Shown here: positions 1-5,145 of the stretch, one piece after another | Position numbering within the stretch: position 1 is the first letter of the stretch | Layout: the number at the start of each line of letters is the position of its first letter | DNA from: Candidatus Thorarchaeota archaeon | GTDB lineage: Archaea; Asgardarchaeota; Thorarchaeia; Thorarchaeales; Thorarchaeaceae | NCBI GenBank assembly: GCA_016841005.1 | Contig: JAEORG010000243.1 | Span: forward strand, 1 to 6,091 | DNA: 6,091 bases | Direction: 5' to 3' | Made by a program: the position numbers and the translations under genes | Notes under the pieces: model-generated | What the model was told of the DNA's origin: nothing | The model's input: the letters and a program-made list of their open reading frames with translations, nothing else | Database searches by the model: none

Positions 1-1529
1 AAAGTGCAATATCGAATCTAGATGTTAGGAACACGTGGTATGCCTTGGGTGCATTCAGTGCTAGTGCGAACAAAGCACAGCTCTTGAAACTCACAAAGCT
101 GCCATTTGTGCTCAATATTGACACTGAAGAAAAAGAAGTGATGCCTTGCTTGGACCAAGCTCGCGCGCAGACGCATGTAGACACCTGGACCAACGAAAAT
201 CCCACCATTAACGGTGATCTCGATGGAAACCCAACATCCTATTCGAAAGACGATGTTGTGATTGCAATTCTTGATACTGGGTGTGACAACGATCATGTAG
301 ACCTAGACGGAGGCAAAGTCTTGGCATTCAAGGACTGCGTGGACAATCAAGATGATTTCACACCACCCATTGATGCCTATGATTCTGACACGACCTATGG
401 ACATGGAACTCATGTATGCAGCATCGCTGCGGGAACTGGAGAAGGATACTACGGAATTTACAAAGGAGTTGCACCAGGAGCCGCACTCGTTGTTGTTAGA
501 GTATTAGGTGGAACAATCAGCGATCTCACTGAAGGCATGAACTGGGTTGCGACAAATAAGCAAACATACGGCATTGAGATTGTCAGTATGTCATTATCAG
601 TGACAGACAGCGGAGGAGATTATGACCAGTACGCTCAACTTGCTGATAGGCTTGTTTACGATTACGGACTTATAGTGACTTGCGCTGCAGGAAACACGCC
701 ATATGGTGAAATAGTCAGATCTCCAGGTACAGGTAAGTATGTTATAACTGTAGGAAATGCAATTGACCCCTCGGAGAGTTCAAGTAGCAATTGGGAACGC
801 AATCCAGAAAGCTGCCATGGTCCAACAGACGACATGAGAATAAAACCAGATATTCTTGCACCAGGTACGGATATCATGGCTGCGAAAGCTGGCACATCAA
901 GTGAGTATCGTGAACTAACAGGTACTTCAATGGCTACACCCTTCGTTGCTGGCCTCTGCGCGCTGTGGCTTGACAAAGACATGAATTTAAAGAATCCATC
1001 ATATGGAGACCGCTCAGATCCAAAGGTCAAGAATCTATTTATGGCGAGTGCCACGGATATGCCATATGATCCTTACGAAGGAAAAGATAATTATTATGGC
1101 GCTGGCCGCGTCGACGCATGGGATGAGCTATTATTCTATGTATATGATGTTTCCAGTTTATTCTCCAATGCACCTACGGTGATTACCAAATCCTACTCTG
1201 ACAAGCATTACTATCGCTACAATGAACCACTCTGGGCTGGAGACCTCTATATCATGGCTGACTTCTATAAGGTGCTTTGCTACAATGGTATTTTCATCTA
1301 CGCTCAAGCAACAGGAGATCCTGACTTGGTTCTTGTTATCTCGATCTGGAACAAGAACTACGTTAAGGTAGCAGAGTCATATTATGGAAGAATCAGAAAT
1401 GTTGGCTACACGTCAACATATGAAGGCGCATATTATGTGAGGGTAGAGGTGTACAGAAACGGTGATTTGAGCACTGGTCAAGTATCAGGGGACTACTACG
1501 ACGTCCATATCATGACTACACTTTCCTAG
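1..1529 (+). CDS. Subtilisin-like (S8) serine protease, 5' end outside window
   Basis: This is an S8 family endopeptidase, probably exported. The reading frame is open from base 3 with no stop, so the TTG at 45 is not needed as a start; the true start and any signal peptide lie upstream. Numbering from the codon at 45, residues 1-30 resemble the end of an I9-type propeptide. The catalytic triad is complete: Asp77 in AILDTGCD, His120 in GHGTHV and Ser295 in GTSMATP, with the oxyanion-hole Asn217 in AAGN. Residues about 365-494 form a Tyr-rich beta-sandwich; the pattern GDPDLVLVI ... GAYYVRVEV ... GDYYDVHI resembles the pre-peptidase C-terminal (PPC) domain. No C-terminal membrane anchor is visible. 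The gene ends 10 bases before a strong terminator and its neighbours are on the other strand, so it closes its transcription unit. The protease call is certain; extracellular location is inferred from the family. Confidence 0.95.
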   Translation, partial: SAISNLDVRNTWYALGAFSASANKAQLLKLTKLPFVLNIDTEEKEVMPCLDQARAQTHVDTWTNENPTINGDLDGNPTSYSKDDVVIAILDTGCDNDHVDLDGGKVLAFKDCVDNQDDFTPPIDAYDSDTTYGHGTHVCSIAAGTGEGYYGIYKGVAPGAALVVVRVLGGTISDLTEGMNWVATNKQTYGIEIVSMSLSVTDSGGDYDQYAQLADRLVYDYGLIVTCAAGNTPYGEIVRSPGTGKYVITVGNAIDPSESSSSNWERNPESCHGPTDDMRIKPDILAPGTDIMAAKAGTSSEYRELTGTSMATPFVAGLCALWLDKDMNLKNPSYGDRSDPKVKNLFMASATDMPYDPYEGKDNYYGAGRVDAWDELLFYVYDVSSLFSNAPTVITKSYSDKHYYRYNEPLWAGDLYIMADFYKVLCYNGIFIYAQATGDPDLVLVISIWNKNYVKVAESYYGRIRNVGYTSTYEGAYYVRVEVYRNGDLSTGQVSGDYYDVHIMTTLS

Positions 1530-1539
1530 GTACAAAGTA

Positions 1540-1584
1540 ATGTGAATCGTTTTGAGTGAGCGATTCACATCTTTTCTTTTTCTT
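1540..1584 (+). terminator. Hairpin/T-tract terminator of the S8 protease gene
   Basis: A perfect 10-bp stem, ATGTGAATCG (1540-1549) with CGATTCACAT (1561-1570), encloses an 11-base loop. It is followed by a pyrimidine tail with runs of four and five T. It begins 10 bases after the protease stop codon. Read on the minus strand the stem has no good T tail, so it mainly serves the protease gene. Confidence 0.85.
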
Positions 1585-1607
1585 AACGAGTTGTTGCTAT
1601 TGTATTC

Positions 1608-1657
1608 TTATCTTGAATCTAAGACTCGTTTGACTTCAGCAATCACGTCTGGACGGA
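1608..1657 (-). pseudogene. ETF alpha-subunit remnant A: the last 15 codons and stop
   Basis: Read on the minus strand, bases 1652-1608 encode [14 protein letters not shown] and a TAA stop. The intact ETF alpha gene at the right edge ends [14 protein letters not shown], so only one residue differs. At DNA level about 35 of 46 positions agree, and most differences are silent, which suggests this copy evolved as a working paralog before it broke. Homology stops abruptly at the proline codon (1650-1652); the bases upstream in the minus reading (1658 and higher) do not match ETF alpha. The preceding part of the same protein reappears at 3827-3945. No ORF of useful length remains. Confidence 0.85.
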
Positions 1658-1740
1658 TAGCTAGAGGTCGTCTACAATCTGAAAATGGATTGTATCAAAA
1701 ACCGAAAGATGAAAATTTCCGTGGGTGGATACTAGTCAAC

Positions 1741-1760
1741 ATAAAAGCGAAAAAAACTCT
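1741..1760 (-). terminator. T-tract terminator after the 518-residue protein gene
   Basis: On the minus strand a run of seven T (1756-1750) is followed closely by CGCTTTTAT. It lies about 65 bases after the stop codon of the large cassette gene. No strong stem precedes it, which suits archaeal termination at U-rich tracts. The remaining stretch between this and ETF remnant A contains nothing else I can recognise. Confidence 0.5.
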
Positions 1761-1821
1761 GATGCCTAGGAATTCAAGACTACAGCTAGATACTTGCAGG
1801 ATGTATAATGAGAGTGTAGTT

Positions 1822-3378
1822 CTAGATGTAAGGGAATTCCTTGAACCAACTCTTTATACGTTCTTCAATAGATGCTGGTGATATAACGCGTCCAAAAGCC
1901 TTCTTCTTTTTTTCTTGAAGATTGGAGAGGAATTTCATACATTCCTCCGAGGAAGTGTAGCGACTACGAATTTCCTGGTATACCGTGGTTCGTCCTTCTC
2001 TGAAGGGACCTGTTCCAACACTATTGGGTAGAGGCCCATCTTCATCGTACCAGATTAAAGCTCTGCATACGCTTGTACCAGAAGCCTGAAGCTGACCTGC
2101 ATAGTGTAGTTCTTCTGTTACTCCAGCAGAAGGTTCTTCGAGCCGCATCGAGTAATTTGGACGGTAGGCAACAATGCAGTCACCTTGGCGAATCAGATGG
2201 AAGTCCCGGGTACAAATCTGTCTCGAGAGTTGACGAATGGCTCCGAATACTTCCCAAATTGGCAACTCAATTGCTAGATTTGATGGTCTGACGGTTGGCT
2301 CAAATCCTTGGAAAACGTCATCAGGGTAAAGCTTCCATCGCTTGTTGGAAAAATAGGTCACCTGTCCTGCTAGGGGCAGTGACACATCCTTCTCAAGGCA
2401 GATAGTTTCACCATCTGTTCTGTACTCCTTTCCCGAGGTGGCTAGATGGTGCCCCCTTATTTCATACGTATTATGTCGGTTACCTATTGTACATGTTCCG
2501 GAGAAGACATTGAAACCAATGTCTTTCGGTTGTACAGCACCAACCGTTTTGGAAAGATTTTTTGCCACAGCTCTGCGAAGTCGATTCAGAGTTGTAGCAG
2601 CCAAAGGATACTCATCAATTGTGAGAGGATCAAACACGATGAATCTATCATAAATGAGTTTCCTGAAGCTGTCGATTTCATGAATAGCTTTTGGGTCATC
2701 GCGAGTGCTTGTTATTGGAAATGCAGAGTAAATAATCAGGTATTGTGGTTGAGTCATCAATTTCCATAGCGTACCAACAGGGTGCTTGACAGCCCATACA
2801 TAGTGAAATCCTCGAGAGCTTCCGAAAATAATGTCTGCCAATCGTTCAGAAAGATGGATTTCAAGATTTCTCCATATTGCAAACTCTTGGAGAGAGAAAT
2901 TCACCCTTATCCCAGCAGTTCCACTTTGACTTGGACGCAGATTTCTGACTCGATACCAGATATCGTGAAGATCATCAATGAGTGTGATTATCCCTAAAGG
3001 ACGCAAATCGGCTTTTTCAACAATCTCAAATTTTAAGGGACAAATAAAGTCCTCATTTCTGTACCATAGCATATGTAAAGAAATAACAGCTATGACTGGA
3101 TTGTCTTCCACTGCCTGCTTGATTGCAAGATTGTATCCAGCCCCCAAGGCTTCTCTTTTGGCAATTGGATCCTCACTTTCTCGTAGCGCAATTTCATCTC
3201 GTCCAATAGCCTGACGGATATAATTATCAATATCATATACTTTGATTAGAGGATTAGCATTAGCGTGAATCCATTTAGGCCTATTATCATTTGCAAATGT
3301 AGTGAGCTTCGAAAGAACCTCGGAGTGATTGACACCAGTTTGACCAGTGACTAGGAAAAGCCTTGTCGAATTCGCCAT
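1822..3378 (-). CDS. Degenerate P-loop (adenylate-kinase-like) and nucleoside deoxyribosyltransferase-like fusion protein
   Basis: This 518-residue, probably cytosolic protein has two recognisable parts. Residues 5-200 resemble an archaeal P-loop nucleotide kinase: strand RLFLVTG, then GQTGVNHS at 12-19, and later TLIDDLHDIW at 132-141. The Walker A motif is degenerate, with Asn17 and His18 where Gly-Lys is normal, so phosphoryl transfer is doubtful. Residues about 213-445 look like a nucleoside 2-deoxyribosyltransferase-type fold. They begin YLIIYSAFPIT, continue with VFDPLTIDE (248-256), and end with RDFHLIRQGDCIVAYRP (391-407) and SAGVTEELHYA (417-427). Glu422 or Glu423 would be the counterpart of the family's catalytic Glu. 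Residues 280-375 appear to be an insertion. A Lys-rich helical tail follows (about 476-518). The ATG is supported by GGGGGATT ten bases upstream. The gene lies 37 bases after the small thioredoxin-like gene, in one operon. Both domain calls are from motifs by eye; function is unknown. Confidence 0.75.
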   Translation of the reverse strand: MANSTRLFLVTGQTGVNHSEVLSKLTTFANDNRPKWIHANANPLIKVYDIDNYIRQAIGRDEIALRESEDPIAKREALGAGYNLAIKQAVEDNPVIAVISLHMLWYRNEDFICPLKFEIVEKADLRPLGIITLIDDLHDIWYRVRNLRPSQSGTAGIRVNFSLQEFAIWRNLEIHLSERLADIIFGSSRGFHYVWAVKHPVGTLWKLMTQPQYLIIYSAFPITSTRDDPKAIHEIDSFRKLIYDRFIVFDPLTIDEYPLAATTLNRLRRAVAKNLSKTVGAVQPKDIGFNVFSGTCTIGNRHNTYEIRGHHLATSGKEYRTDGETICLEKDVSLPLAGQVTYFSNKRWKLYPDDVFQGFEPTVRPSNLAIELPIWEVFGAIRQLSRQICTRDFHLIRQGDCIVAYRPNYSMRLEEPSAGVTEELHYAGQLQASGTSVCRALIWYDEDGPLPNSVGTGPFREGRTTVYQEIRSRYTSSEECMKFLSNLQEKKKKAFGRVISPASIEERIKSWFKEFPYI

Positions 3379-3388
3379 TTATGAAAAT

Positions 3389-3393
3389 CCCCC
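3389..3393 (-). promoter_or_regulatory. GGGGGATT ribosome binding site of the 518-residue protein gene
   Basis: The minus strand reads TTGGGGGATTTTCATAAATG. The GGGGGAT core pairs with the 16S tail GGAGGTGAT-type complement with one wobble and lies ten bases before the ATG at 3378. The same GGGGGATT core precedes the upstream small gene, so both cassette genes share one style of translation signal. Confidence 0.55.
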
Positions 3394-3415
3394 AAATGTG
3401 TAGAGGAGGAAAAGG

Positions 3416-3637
3416 CTATTGTTTGCAGAAGACTTTCATGTACAGATTAATGCCCTCTTCAGAAACAAAACGACCTTTTGAAGTCCGAATTAGTGGGACC
3501 TCAGCTAGAGGCGATTCAACAACATCGAAATGGTCTGTAGATTTCAGACATTGTTTCATTTTTCTAATCAATTCTTTCGATTCTGGTGTTTTGTTTGAAA
3601 CAAACAGAATTACCTCACTGTTCCCGTTCGATTTCAA
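3416..3637 (-). CDS. Small thioredoxin/glutaredoxin-fold protein without redox cysteines
   Basis: This is a 73-residue protein and the first gene of the cassette operon. The order of elements fits a thioredoxin-like fold. Strand VILFVSN (9-15) is followed by an active-site-like turn and helix KTPESKELIRKM (16-27). A second strand FDVV (37-40) leads to a probable cis-proline loop, EVPLIRTSKGRFVSEEGI (46-63), with Pro48. At the place where glutaredoxins carry CPxC this protein has Thr17-Pro-Glu-Ser20, so disulfide chemistry there is ruled out. The remaining Cys30 and Cys71 are outside the active-site position. The start is TTG at 3637; no in-frame ATG exists before an upstream stop, and GGGGGATT lies six bases upstream. 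A binding, scaffolding or sensory partner role for the 518-residue protein is an inference from operon context. Confidence 0.7.
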   Translation of the reverse strand: MKSNGNSEVILFVSNKTPESKELIRKMKQCLKSTDHFDVVESPLAEVPLIRTSKGRFVSEEGINLYMKVFCKQ

Positions 3638-3663
3638 ATTAATCCCCCGAAACGCATATGCAT
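3634..3663 (-). promoter_or_regulatory. Nine-codon leader ORF overlapping the TTG start, with ribosome binding site
   Basis: In the leader of the small thioredoxin-like gene, an ATG at 3663 opens the reading frame MHMRFGGLI, which ends in TGA at 3636-3634. That stop overlaps the TTG start (3637-3635) in the string TTGA. The GGGGG ribosome binding site of the TTG gene (3648-3644) is inside the leader ORF, so translating the leader could affect initiation at the weak TTG. No experiment or homolog supports this yet; it may be chance. Confidence 0.35.
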
Positions 3664-3670
3664 AAATTCA

Positions 3671-3688
3671 TTGCACTTTCTTGTGCAA
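3671..3688. promoter_or_regulatory. Palindrome TTGCAC-N6-GTGCAA at the probable transcript start (operator candidate)
   Basis: Two perfect 6-bp inverted arms, TTGCAC (3671-3676) and GTGCAA (3683-3688), are separated by TTTCTT. Given the TATA element next to it, the minus-strand transcript should start in or at the edge of this palindrome. This is a usual site for archaeal repressors that block polymerase. It could instead form a weak RNA hairpin at the 5' end of the transcript. Confidence 0.5.
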
Positions 3689-3693
3689 CGGTG

Positions 3694-3709
3694 AGATATA
3701 TATTCTCGT
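3694..3709 (-). promoter_or_regulatory. TATA/BRE promoter of the two-gene cassette
   Basis: The minus strand reads CGAGAATATATATCTC: a purine-rich BRE-like CGAGAA followed by a TATATATA box. The expected start, about 25 bases downstream, is near 3673, giving a leader of some 35 bases before the TTG at 3637. The remaining bases 3710-3826 between this promoter and ETF remnant B hold nothing I recognise. Confidence 0.6.
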
Positions 3710-3826
3710 GGTGGGTCCTTTCTTCGTTGAATCACGTAGCCCATGACGAGTGAAACTCATCTTAAGGTTTGGGATTTCACTATCGGAGTCAATCCGAAGA
3801 TCGTTATTTCAAACACGATGGTCTTT

Positions 3827-3945
3827 TGGAAGAACCGTGAAGATGTCTCCCACTATTCCGAAGTCTGCAACAGAGAATGTGGGAGCATGTGGGTTCCTAT
3901 TGATTGCCACAATGATGTCAGAAGAGCTCATACCCAAGAAATGAG
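3827..3945 (-). pseudogene. ETF alpha-subunit remnant B: FAD-domain segment
   Basis: The minus strand encodes [12 protein letters not shown] (about 3920-3885), a short linker reading RNPHAPTF, and [16 protein letters not shown], which ends with the proline codon at 3829-3827. The intact ETF alpha at the right edge has the same 36-residue stretch with about five changes. Upstream, similarity fades within ten residues (LAHFLGM against IQHLAGM) and a TGA interrupts the frame near 3950. Downstream, the frame leaves ETF sequence after the proline and stops a few codons later. Most base differences from the intact copy are silent, as in remnant A. This is the part of the protein that directly precedes remnant A, so the two are best read as one broken gene whose N-terminal portion has been lost. 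Confidence 0.88.
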
Positions 3946-3995
3946 CTAGCCATTTCTGATTTCATCTGAAATCTCAGTTTCAAGATTCTCCATTT

Positions 3996-4139
3996 TTAAT
4001 CAAGTTCCTTCTTTATGAATTTCAGAATTTCATCCTCGCCCTCAATTGTGAGCATATCAAAGGAAAGAGTGTCGAGACTATTAATGCTTCTCAAATAACA
4101 AGTTAGAATTGATACCGAGATTCCTGTATTTAGCAGCAT
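3996..4139 (-). CDS. Possible 47-codon ORF of unknown function (doubtful)
   Basis: An ATG at 4139 opens a 47-codon frame that ends LTIEGEDEILKFIKKELD. The acidic-then-lysine helical ending looks protein-like. It could be a small gene or the 3' scrap of an older gene left by the same rearrangement that broke the neighbouring ETF alpha. I see no clear ribosome binding site ahead of it, and an in-frame TAA lies three codons upstream of the ATG. It reads in the same direction as the membrane winged-helix gene upstream, 60 bases away. I do not recognise any family. Confidence 0.25.
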   Translation of the reverse strand: MLLNTGISVSILTCYLRSINSLDTLSFDMLTIEGEDEILKFIKKELD

Positions 4140-4148
4140 AACTTGTTA
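4096..4148. repeat. 10-bp inverted repeat TAACAAGTTA / TAACTTGTTA
   Basis: TAACAAGTTA at 4096-4105 and its exact reverse complement TAACTTGTTA at 4139-4148 are 33 bases apart. The right arm touches the ATG of the doubtful 47-codon ORF. It may be an operator pair, a stem in the RNA, or the trace of a small element. It has no T tail on either strand, so it is not an obvious terminator. Confidence 0.5.
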
Positions 4149-4155
4149 GCGCCTA

Positions 4156-4185
4156 AAGACGAAAGCAGCAAACTGTGGTCGTCTT
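4156..4185 (-). terminator. Weak hairpin after the membrane winged-helix gene
   Basis: AAGACGA (4156-4162) pairs with TCGTCTT (4179-4185) around a 16-base loop. It begins 14 bases after the stop codon of the minus-strand membrane protein. The T tail is poor, so termination here is only a possibility. Confidence 0.3.
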
Positions 4186-4198
4186 AGTTATCACCAAG

Positions 4199-4993
4199 CT
4201 ACTGGTCATGTACTGGATAGATCATTTTGAATGGTTCTCTTGAGAAATCATAACAAACATGACCTTCTTTCGCTAGAATTTCGATAGCTTGCGATGCAGT
4301 CTTGTTTGAAACATTTGCCCTTTTTGCAATCTCTTTTATTATAAGACCTGGTCTTTCTCTTACTATCTCTAGAATTCGTCTTTGTACCTCGTTCTCTGGT
4401 AGAGGTTTGGATCCATGAGTTTGATTCAAAGTCATTTCTTCTATTTGATTGCTTCTTATGACCTGTTTCATCAATGGCCAAAGAAATCGCCCGATGCCAA
4501 TTAATGCTCCAATGGCCCCTATTCTTATGTACCAATCCAATGAAAAAAATCCCAGAAATACATATAGACCCAGAATCAGTGCGCCAACAAACGCAAAACA
4601 GGCCAAGTTCCTAAGGTCAATACGATTCATACTACGTCGTATACCATGCAGAATCAACCACGAAACGCTTTCACAGGACCAAACAGCAAAGACTAGCCAT
4701 CCATTTAATGCATTTAGTGATGAGTAATCTAATATAGAAACAACAATCCATGTGTAGAAGAAAAATCCTACTGATCTGATAATGAATGAAAACTGATATT
4801 TCTCCACTCTTCCCAAGCCAATGAAAAGCGAGAATGGTAGAATGCCTGCAATCACTGCCAGAGTGATTAGCATCGAATCCTCATAGGACAACTGAAATCC
4901 AGCAGCAAGTACTAGCAGAAACAGAAAGCACAGGCTAATTATTTTTCCACTAAGCAAATCATACAGATTAATCAAAATAATCACTTTGTTCAA
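4199..4993 (-). CDS. Six-helix membrane protein with C-terminal winged-helix DNA-binding domain
   Basis: This 264-residue protein has about six hydrophobic helices (roughly 17-34, 40-60, 68-88, 96-116, 130-150 and 155-175). A charged linker (about 176-200) leads to a winged helix-turn-helix domain at 200-260. The latter reads VQRRILEIVRERPGL, IKEIAKRANVSNKTASQAIEIL, then a wing ending EPFKMIYP. The layout is that of a membrane-tethered, one-component regulator: the membrane part may sense a signal and the winged helix binds DNA at the membrane face. The start is TTG at 4993, since no ATG is available in frame before an upstream stop; a TATA box at the right distance supports it. No ribosome binding site is visible, which suits a short archaeal leader. 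It is divergent from a small winged-helix gene whose domain has the same ending. The specific signal and targets are unknown. Confidence 0.85.
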   Translation of the reverse strand: MNKVIILINLYDLLSGKIISLCFLFLLVLAAGFQLSYEDSMLITLAVIAGILPFSLFIGLGRVEKYQFSFIIRSVGFFFYTWIVVSILDYSSLNALNGWLVFAVWSCESVSWLILHGIRRSMNRIDLRNLACFAFVGALILGLYVFLGFFSLDWYIRIGAIGALIGIGRFLWPLMKQVIRSNQIEEMTLNQTHGSKPLPENEVQRRILEIVRERPGLIIKEIAKRANVSNKTASQAIEILAKEGHVCYDFSREPFKMIYPVHDQ

Positions 4994-5038
4994 TGTATAA
5001 TCTATTTGAAGAACTTTCTGGATATCGGTATAGCACAG

Positions 5039-5050
5039 TAATATATGACT
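5039..5050 (-). promoter_or_regulatory. TATA promoter of the membrane winged-helix gene
   Basis: The minus strand reads GAGTCATATATTACTG. The AT-rich box at 5046-5039 puts the expected transcript start near 5018, 25 bases before the TTG at 4993. This placement supports the chosen start. Confidence 0.5.
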
Positions 5051-5060
5051 CAGAAAACAA

Positions 5061-5131
5061 ATTGTGAATCAATACACAATAACAGGATAGGGAGAATATA
5101 TCAACAATTGTAACACTTAAATCCGATTGTG
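5061..5131. promoter_or_regulatory. Repeated ATTGTG/CACAAT half-sites between the divergent regulator genes
   Basis: ATTGTG (5061-5066) and CACAAT (5075-5080) form an inverted pair with an 8-base spacer, between the two opposed TATA boxes. A palindrome ACAATTGT follows at 5104-5111, just past the plus-strand TATA box, and another ATTGTG lies at 5126-5131, near the plus-strand transcript start. Such spacing suits an operator array for a dimeric winged-helix protein, most simply one or both of the flanking gene products. Binding is inferred only. Confidence 0.45.
5088..5101 (+). promoter_or_regulatory. TATA/BRE promoter of the small winged-helix gene
   Basis: The plus strand reads TAGGGAGAATATAT: a purine-rich BRE-like GGGAG followed by AATATAT (5095-5101). 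The expected transcript start is near 5123, leaving a leader of about 20 bases to the ATG at 5146. Confidence 0.55.
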
Positions 5132-5145
5132 TGTTTTATTTCTGT

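Larger units (their letters stand above)
1654..3826. other. 2.2-kb insert splitting an ETF alpha paralog (cassette)
   Basis: This segment lies between two ETF alpha fragments that would be contiguous in an intact gene, so it looks like a single insertion of about 2,170 bases. It carries a self-contained minus-strand operon of two genes with promoter, leader and T-tract terminator. The four bases TGGA occur at both junctions (1650-1653 and 3827-3830). They could be a target duplication or simply shared ETF sequence. I found no terminal inverted repeats in the outer 40-60 bases, and no transposase, integrase or tRNA. The mechanism is therefore unknown; a non-autonomous element or illegitimate recombination would both fit. 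Confidence 0.65.

Noticed and set aside
662..1054. 130-codon minus-strand frame
   Set aside because: It lies wholly inside the S8 protease gene, antisense to the region with the catalytic Ser, and has no protein-like motif.
1552..1881. 109-codon plus-strand frame
   Set aside because: It starts in the protease terminator and crosses both ETF remnant A and the end of the 518-residue gene; a chance frame.
2438..3214. Several plus-strand frames of 71-107 codons
   Set aside because: All are antisense to the 518-residue gene, which has clear domain motifs and a ribosome binding site.
1654..3826. The insert as a classical insertion sequence
   Set aside because: There is no transposase and no visible terminal inverted repeat, so I call it an insert of unknown mechanism.
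3743..3949. Plus-strand frames of 64 and 68 codons
   Set aside because: They are antisense to ETF remnant B, whose minus-strand reading matches the intact ETF alpha protein closely.
3951..3993. 15-codon minus-strand frame [15 protein letters not shown] right after the 47-codon ORF
   Set aside because: It is too short to judge and runs into the edge of the ETF remnant; probably chance.
4248..4727. Frames on both strands inside the membrane winged-helix gene
   Set aside because: The main frame has six hydrophobic helices and a full winged-helix domain; the others have low-complexity, charged or cysteine-poor sequence without motifs.
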